This document shows positions 11,963 through 15,454 of a DNA stretch of 15,454 nt, in pieces. The DNA lies in NCBI GenBank assembly GCA_031255815.1, contig JAIRRU010000079.1, positions 1-15,454 of the forward strand, in the 5' to 3' direction. Below the pieces are notes generated by a model. The model was not told the DNA's origin, searched no databases, and saw only the letters and a program-made list of their open reading frames with translations. Source of the stretch: Treponema sp. Its GTDB lineage: Bacteria > Spirochaetota > Spirochaetia > Treponematales > Breznakiellaceae. The position numbers and the translations under genes are program-made. Numbering within the stretch: position 1 is the stretch's first letter; the number at the start of each line of letters is the position of its first letter.

Positions 11963-13156
11963 ATGAAACCCTGCAAGGTTTATCCGGCGGAACGGAAGAG
12001 TTTTCAAGACAGGCTAAGCGGTGTTACCGTGCACCAGCTTACCGGGTATAAGGGGCACAGCGAGCATCCTTACTTTACCGACGACGGCTGGTACGATAAT
12101 GATCGGCGGATGCTCTTTGTGTCCGACCGGGACAATGCGCGTAACCTCTACAGCATAGAAATCGGGAGCGGGGAGATAAGCCGCCTGACCGATATGCCCG
12201 CCGGCGGCCCCGATCTCCGCTGCCCCATGCACGTGAACCGCCTGTACAACGAGACCTACTACCAATACAAGGGCTGCGTGTACGCCATAAACCTGGAGAG
12301 CCTGGAAACCCGGCCCCTCTATATCGTGCCCAAAGGCTTCAATTTCGGCGGGGCCCGGCCGACCGGGGACGGGAAATACGTGGTGGCCGGGCTTTCGGAG
12401 GATCTTTCGGCCAGCATCAAGTCGAACCTGGCCGCCGGCTATGTGGGATTTGCGGATATCTTCAACGCCAAGCCGGACTGCCGTATCGTGCGGATCAACG
12501 TGCTGGACAATACGGTGGAAGAGGTGTGGCGGGAAAAGTGCTGGGTAGGCCATGTAAACCCCTCCCTTACCCTGGGGAATATTGTTACCTTCTGCCACGA
12601 GGGCCCCTGGAACCTGGTGGATCACCGGATCTGGGTGCTGGATCTGGACACGGGCAAGGCGCTGAAGTTCCGGGAACGCCGGGCAGAGGGGGAGATGGTG
12701 GGCCACGAATACTGGTTTGCCGACGGTCTCCATATAGGGTACCAGGCACATACCCCCTCGGGGGAGCCGGTAAAGGCGGGTAACACCGGTACCAAGGCCG
12801 GGTCTTCCCGCTCCTACTTCGGCTTTGCCAAGTACGACGGTACCGGGGAAATCGAGGCGCCCGCTGTCCGGGTGCCCGGGCCCGATCACGTCCATTCCGT
12901 CACCTTCGATTTCGTCGTGAGCGATACGGGCAAGTCCATCAAAGGCTACAAGTACAACGGCAAAAGCTTCGACGGCCCCCGGATCATCTCCATGCACGAC
13001 GGCAGCTTCGACTGGGGCGCCCACCACCCCCACCCCAGCATTACCCGGGACGGGAAAAACGTGGTCTACAACAGCACCGCCGCGGGTTACTGCAATATCT
13101 ATATGACCGCCATCCCCGAAGATTTTTACCGCCTTCCGGAAATGACGGTAAATTGA
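11963..13156 (+). CDS. ogl: Oligogalacturonate lyase-like protein (PL22 family beta-propeller)
   Basis: Expected to cleave unsaturated di- and oligogalacturonides from pectin into keto-uronates in the cytoplasm (no signal peptide in 397 residues). Repeated beta-propeller strands are visible, such as LFVSDRDNARNLYSIE (51-66), RIWVLDLDTGKALKF (222-236) and NVVYNSTAAGYCNIY (366-380). Candidate catalytic and metal-site residues are H248 in GHEYW, H311 in HVHSV, and H355/H357 in AHHPHPS, matching the His ligands of family members. The Gln that normally sits three residues before the first of the paired His appears to be G352, so substrate or metal site may differ. ATG 11963 has GGAGGA seven bases upstream; an earlier in-frame start at 11846 lacks one. 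The neighbouring sugar transporter fits uptake of pectin fragments. Confidence 0.85.
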   Translation: MKPCKVYPAERKSFQDRLSGVTVHQLTGYKGHSEHPYFTDDGWYDNDRRMLFVSDRDNARNLYSIEIGSGEISRLTDMPAGGPDLRCPMHVNRLYNETYYQYKGCVYAINLESLETRPLYIVPKGFNFGGARPTGDGKYVVAGLSEDLSASIKSNLAAGYVGFADIFNAKPDCRIVRINVLDNTVEEVWREKCWVGHVNPSLTLGNIVTFCHEGPWNLVDHRIWVLDLDTGKALKFRERRAEGEMVGHEYWFADGLHIGYQAHTPSGEPVKAGNTGTKAGSSRSYFGFAKYDGTGEIEAPAVRVPGPDHVHSVTFDFVVSDTGKSIKGYKYNGKSFDGPRIISMHDGSFDWGAHHPHPSITRDGKNVVYNSTAAGYCNIYMTAIPEDFYRLPEMTVN

Positions 13157-13210
13157 CGTTTTTGTGCTATCGCCCGATACGCAAGGAGCTGTATACTATC
13201 CTTTAATAAT

Positions 13211-13245
13211 GCCGTTCTAAAATTTGGTATTTTGGAACGGCTTTT
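13211..13245 (+). terminator. Strong intrinsic terminator between the lyase and the binding-protein gene
   Basis: GCCGTTC-T-AAAAT (13211-13223) pairs with ATTTT-G-GAACGGC (13229-13241), a 13-pair stem with one G-U pair and a five-base loop, followed by TTTT (13242-13245). It begins 55 bases after the lyase stop and ends 36 bases before the next start codon. I see no promoter after it; TATACT at 13192-13197, before it, is a lone -10 candidate. Confidence 0.8.
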
Positions 13246-13281
13246 CCAGTTTCCGCTGACAGAATTCGTTCGGGAGAAAAA

Positions 13282-14835
13282 ATGAAAAAGAATACCTTTG
13301 TCTTTGCGTTGCCGGGCCTTGTTGTCCTGGCCGCCCTTCTGGGGGCCTGCGCCAAAAAGGACGCCGCTGTTTCGTCAGATGTTTCCGCCAGGGAGCCCAT
13401 AACCGTTACCTGGTGGCAGGCCATGCACGTGGCGGACAGGCCCGATATGTACGCCGACGACGCTCCCGGCTGGAAAGCCCTGAGGGAAGCTACGGGGGTT
13501 ACTATTAAGTGGGAGCTCATCCCCAATGTTAATGTTACTACCGCCTATAATCTCCTTATCGCGTCGGGGGATATCCCTGATATTGTAACCGGAGACCCCA
13601 ATGCCCTGCTCCGCCGCTTTATCCAGGCATGGCTGCCCCTGGATACCCGCATAAAGGGGAACCCCCGTTACGCCAATCTGGATAATATTATTTTCCATGA
13701 CGACTACCTCGATAACTACCTTACGGACAGTGACGGTCATATCCGGGTTATTCCCATGCTGACCAAGCGCCGGGTGGGAGACATCCTTATCGCCCGCCAG
13801 GATCTTCTCGAGAAATACAATATCGAACCGCCGGTAACCTTGGAGGATTGGCACAATGCCCTCGTCCTGGCGAAGCAGGATGGCAAAATTCCCTACATGA
13901 GCCGCTTTCAGCGCCGGGGGCTTCTGGCCCGCTTCTTTACCGGTTATATGGATTGCGTACAGGAGGATTACTTTGTCGAAGACGGGGTGGTTAAATACGG
14001 CGCACTTGATCCCCGGTTGAAGGCGACGGTGGAGGTTGCCCGCCAGTGGTACGCCGAGGGGCTTATTGACCAGGAATACCTCAGTACCGATACCTCCCGC
14101 TGGTGGGAAAACGTGCTCCGGGGCAATGTTTTTGCCTTTCACGACAACATAGCCCGGATCCAATCCGCGGACAACGACTTTATTACTAACCAGAATGTCC
14201 CCTACCGGGTGATGGGGGTAGGCCCTATGCAGAGTCCCTATACAGGAAAGCGGAATACCATCATCCATTACCCCCATGTCCTGGGTTTAAGCGCCAGTAT
14301 CAGCGTGAATACCGAAAATCCCGAACGTGTCCTGGATATGTTCGACTATATATTCTCCGAGGAAGGTTTTATCCTCATGAATTTCGGCATCGAGGGGCTT
14401 TCTTTTAACTATATTGACGGGAATCCGGTTAATGATCCCGAATACAACAATCGCTATGACCGGGGGGAGGTGCCTCACGTTGGAACTACCAGGAATCTGG
14501 CCAAAAATCTGCGGAACGAGCTGGATTACGACTATATTTTCGACAGGGAAGACCATCAGGCGCTGCGGGAAGCCCGGGATCTCTACCGGAACAACGATTT
14601 TATCCGGGAAAACTGGATAGCCTCCCTTAACTTTACCGATGACGAACGGAGCGCCCTTTCGCCCATCAATGCGGAACTGGATACCTACAGGGGGGAAATG
14701 CTGGACAAGTTCATTATGGGTATTGAACCCATGAGCCGCTGGGATGTTTTTACGAACCAGATCCAGGGGATGAACGTGGATACCGCTCTGGCTATTTACC
14801 AGGCGGCTCTCGATCGGCTCCTGTCCGGCAGCTAG
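13282..14835 (+). CDS. Extracellular solute-binding lipoprotein of a sugar ABC transporter
   Basis: Captures a carbohydrate outside the inner membrane and hands it to the LplB-type permease encoded next. The 517 residues open with a classical lipoprotein signal (MKKN, hydrophobic core, LLGAC with C23). The body has the layout of family 1 extracellular binding proteins: ITVTWWQAM near the start, SGDIPDIVTGD (about 92-102), DLLEKYNIEPPVTLEDW (about 177-193), aromatic residues typical of sugar sites, and length around 500 as in LplA-type proteins. GGGAG at 13272-13276 lies five bases before the ATG. No promoter is seen between the terminator and the start, so expression may depend on read-through or an upstream start of transcription. 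The ligand is not evident; a pectin-derived oligosaccharide is suggested by the lyase next door. Confidence 0.9.
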   Translation: MKKNTFVFALPGLVVLAALLGACAKKDAAVSSDVSAREPITVTWWQAMHVADRPDMYADDAPGWKALREATGVTIKWELIPNVNVTTAYNLLIASGDIPDIVTGDPNALLRRFIQAWLPLDTRIKGNPRYANLDNIIFHDDYLDNYLTDSDGHIRVIPMLTKRRVGDILIARQDLLEKYNIEPPVTLEDWHNALVLAKQDGKIPYMSRFQRRGLLARFFTGYMDCVQEDYFVEDGVVKYGALDPRLKATVEVARQWYAEGLIDQEYLSTDTSRWWENVLRGNVFAFHDNIARIQSADNDFITNQNVPYRVMGVGPMQSPYTGKRNTIIHYPHVLGLSASISVNTENPERVLDMFDYIFSEEGFILMNFGIEGLSFNYIDGNPVNDPEYNNRYDRGEVPHVGTTRNLAKNLRNELDYDYIFDREDHQALREARDLYRNNDFIRENWIASLNFTDDERSALSPINAELDTYRGEMLDKFIMGIEPMSRWDVFTNQIQGMNVDTALAIYQAALDRLLSGS

Positions 14836-14879
14836 GGTAAAGGGCGGCCTTTGCCCGATGCCGGGACTTTCTGTTTTTT
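14835..14879 (+). terminator. Possible terminator after the binding-protein gene
   Basis: GGGTAAAGG (14835-14843) pairs with CCTTTGCCC (14848-14856) with one G-T pair and a four-base loop. The stem begins on the last base of the stop codon. The T-rich run (TTTCTGTTTTTT, 14868-14879) comes 11 bases after the stem, farther than usual, so termination may be partial. Confidence 0.4.
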
Positions 14880-14895
14880 CCGCGTGGAATTTTTC

Positions 14896-14924
14896 TTGAC
14901 AGCAGGTTCCGCCGGGTTTATTCT
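14896..14924 (+). promoter_or_regulatory. Promoter of the permease gene
   Basis: A perfect TTGACA (14896-14901) is followed after 17 bases by TATTCT (14919-14924). The predicted transcript start is near 14931, giving a leader of about 36 bases before the ATG at 14967. It would let the permease genes be expressed separately from the binding protein. Confidence 0.75.
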
Positions 14925-14966
14925 GGGGCTGTCGGTTTCTTATTCTTTTCTGACAGGGTTGATATT

Positions 14967-15454
14967 ATGAGAAATAACAGGGAAGAAGATAAAAAACTGC
15001 CCGCTATCGGAAGAAGGGGGGGTAGATATCGAAAAGCGCTAACCCAAATAGTCAAATACAAGTATCTGTATCTCCTCTTTTTTCCGGTAGCGGTCTGGTA
15101 TATCCTGTTTCGTTATGTTCCGATGTACGGGATCATTATCGCCTTCAAAAATTATAATATTTTTACCGGTATAGGGAAAAGCCCTTGGGTTGGTTTTCTT
15201 TACTTCAAGCAGTTTTTTGAGTCGGTGTTTTTCTGGCGGCTCCTTCGTAACACCTTCCTTATCAGCATATACGGCCTTGTCTTCGGTTTTCCCGCGCCGA
15301 TAATCCTGGCCCTCTTGTTCAACGAACTGAAAAACGGATTCTTCAAGAAACTGACCCAGACCATAAGTTATCTGCCCCACTTTATTTCCACGGTGATTAT
15401 CGTTTCTATGTTTGTAGAATTCCTCTCGCCTACCCGGGGCCTGGTCAACAACCT
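14967..15454 (+). CDS. LplB-type sugar ABC transporter permease (5' part, cut by the window edge)
   Basis: The first 162 codons of an inner-membrane permease; the frame is open to the last base. After a charged cytoplasmic start comes a first membrane helix (YLYLLFFPVAVWYILFRYVP), then MYGIIIAFKNYNIFTGIGKSPWVG, a stretch typical of LplB/YteP permeases. Two further helices follow (LLRNTFLISIYGLVFGFPAP and TISYLPHFISTVIIVSMFVEF, each about 20 residues). It should pair with a second permease of the YtcP/LplC type beyond the window. ATG 14967 is supported by a weak AGGG at 14955-14958 and the promoter upstream. Base composition is clearly lower in GC than the efflux operon. Confidence 0.9.
   Translation, partial: MRNNREEDKKLPAIGRRGGRYRKALTQIVKYKYLYLLFFPVAVWYILFRYVPMYGIIIAFKNYNIFTGIGKSPWVGFLYFKQFFESVFFWRLLRNTFLISIYGLVFGFPAPIILALLFNELKNGFFKKLTQTISYLPHFISTVIIVSMFVEFLSPTRGLVNN

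Overview
The window looks like a chromosomal segment of a GC-rich spirochaete, most probably a Treponema from a gut community (inference). The clues are an exported protein that joins a cyclophilin to an FKBP, an ApbE/Ftp lipoprotein, a PilZ protein with a degenerate receiver domain, an RND adaptor without the usual alpha-helical hairpin (the BesA type known from Borrelia), and an LplB-type sugar ABC transporter. No mobile element, rRNA or CRISPR array is visible.

Layout. Bases 1-353 are non-coding and rich in short repeats; they lead into a tRNA-Arg(CCT) gene (354-426). A non-coding stretch (427-779) carries a good sigma70-type promoter and a perfect palindrome that looks like a TetR operator. 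It drives a tightly packed plus-strand efflux operon (780-8642): a regulator with two TetR domains, a TolC-like outer-membrane channel, one 1401-residue polypeptide holding both the membrane-fusion adaptor and the RND pump, a small P-II-like (PG0541-type) accessory protein, and a 133-residue unknown. Most stops and starts overlap (ATGA, ATGA, TGATG), so translation is probably coupled. A weak two-way terminator separates this operon from a convergent minus-strand PilZ gene (8686-9480).

From about 9480 to 11800 lie three genes whose -10 boxes sit only 6-7 bases before the start codon and which lack a Shine-Dalgarno sequence: pilZ (minus), apbE (plus) and the cyclophilin-FKBP gene (minus). All three look leaderless, whereas most other protein genes here have recognisable Shine-Dalgarno sites. 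apbE and the cyclophilin-FKBP gene overlap tail to tail by 85 bp.

From 11963 the theme is carbohydrate use: an oligogalacturonate-lyase-like beta-propeller enzyme, a strong intrinsic terminator, a sugar-binding lipoprotein, and an LplB-type permease with its own promoter that runs off the right edge. Together these suggest import and breakdown of pectin-derived oligosaccharides. This part is visibly less GC-rich than the efflux operon.

The most unusual points are (1) a 12-G tract inside the double-TetR repressor gene, placed so that slippage would remove the second TetR half and could switch the pump on; (2) the in-frame adaptor-pump fusion, which keeps an intact internal ribosome site and has a stop codon one base out of frame; and (3) the cluster of leaderless promoters.
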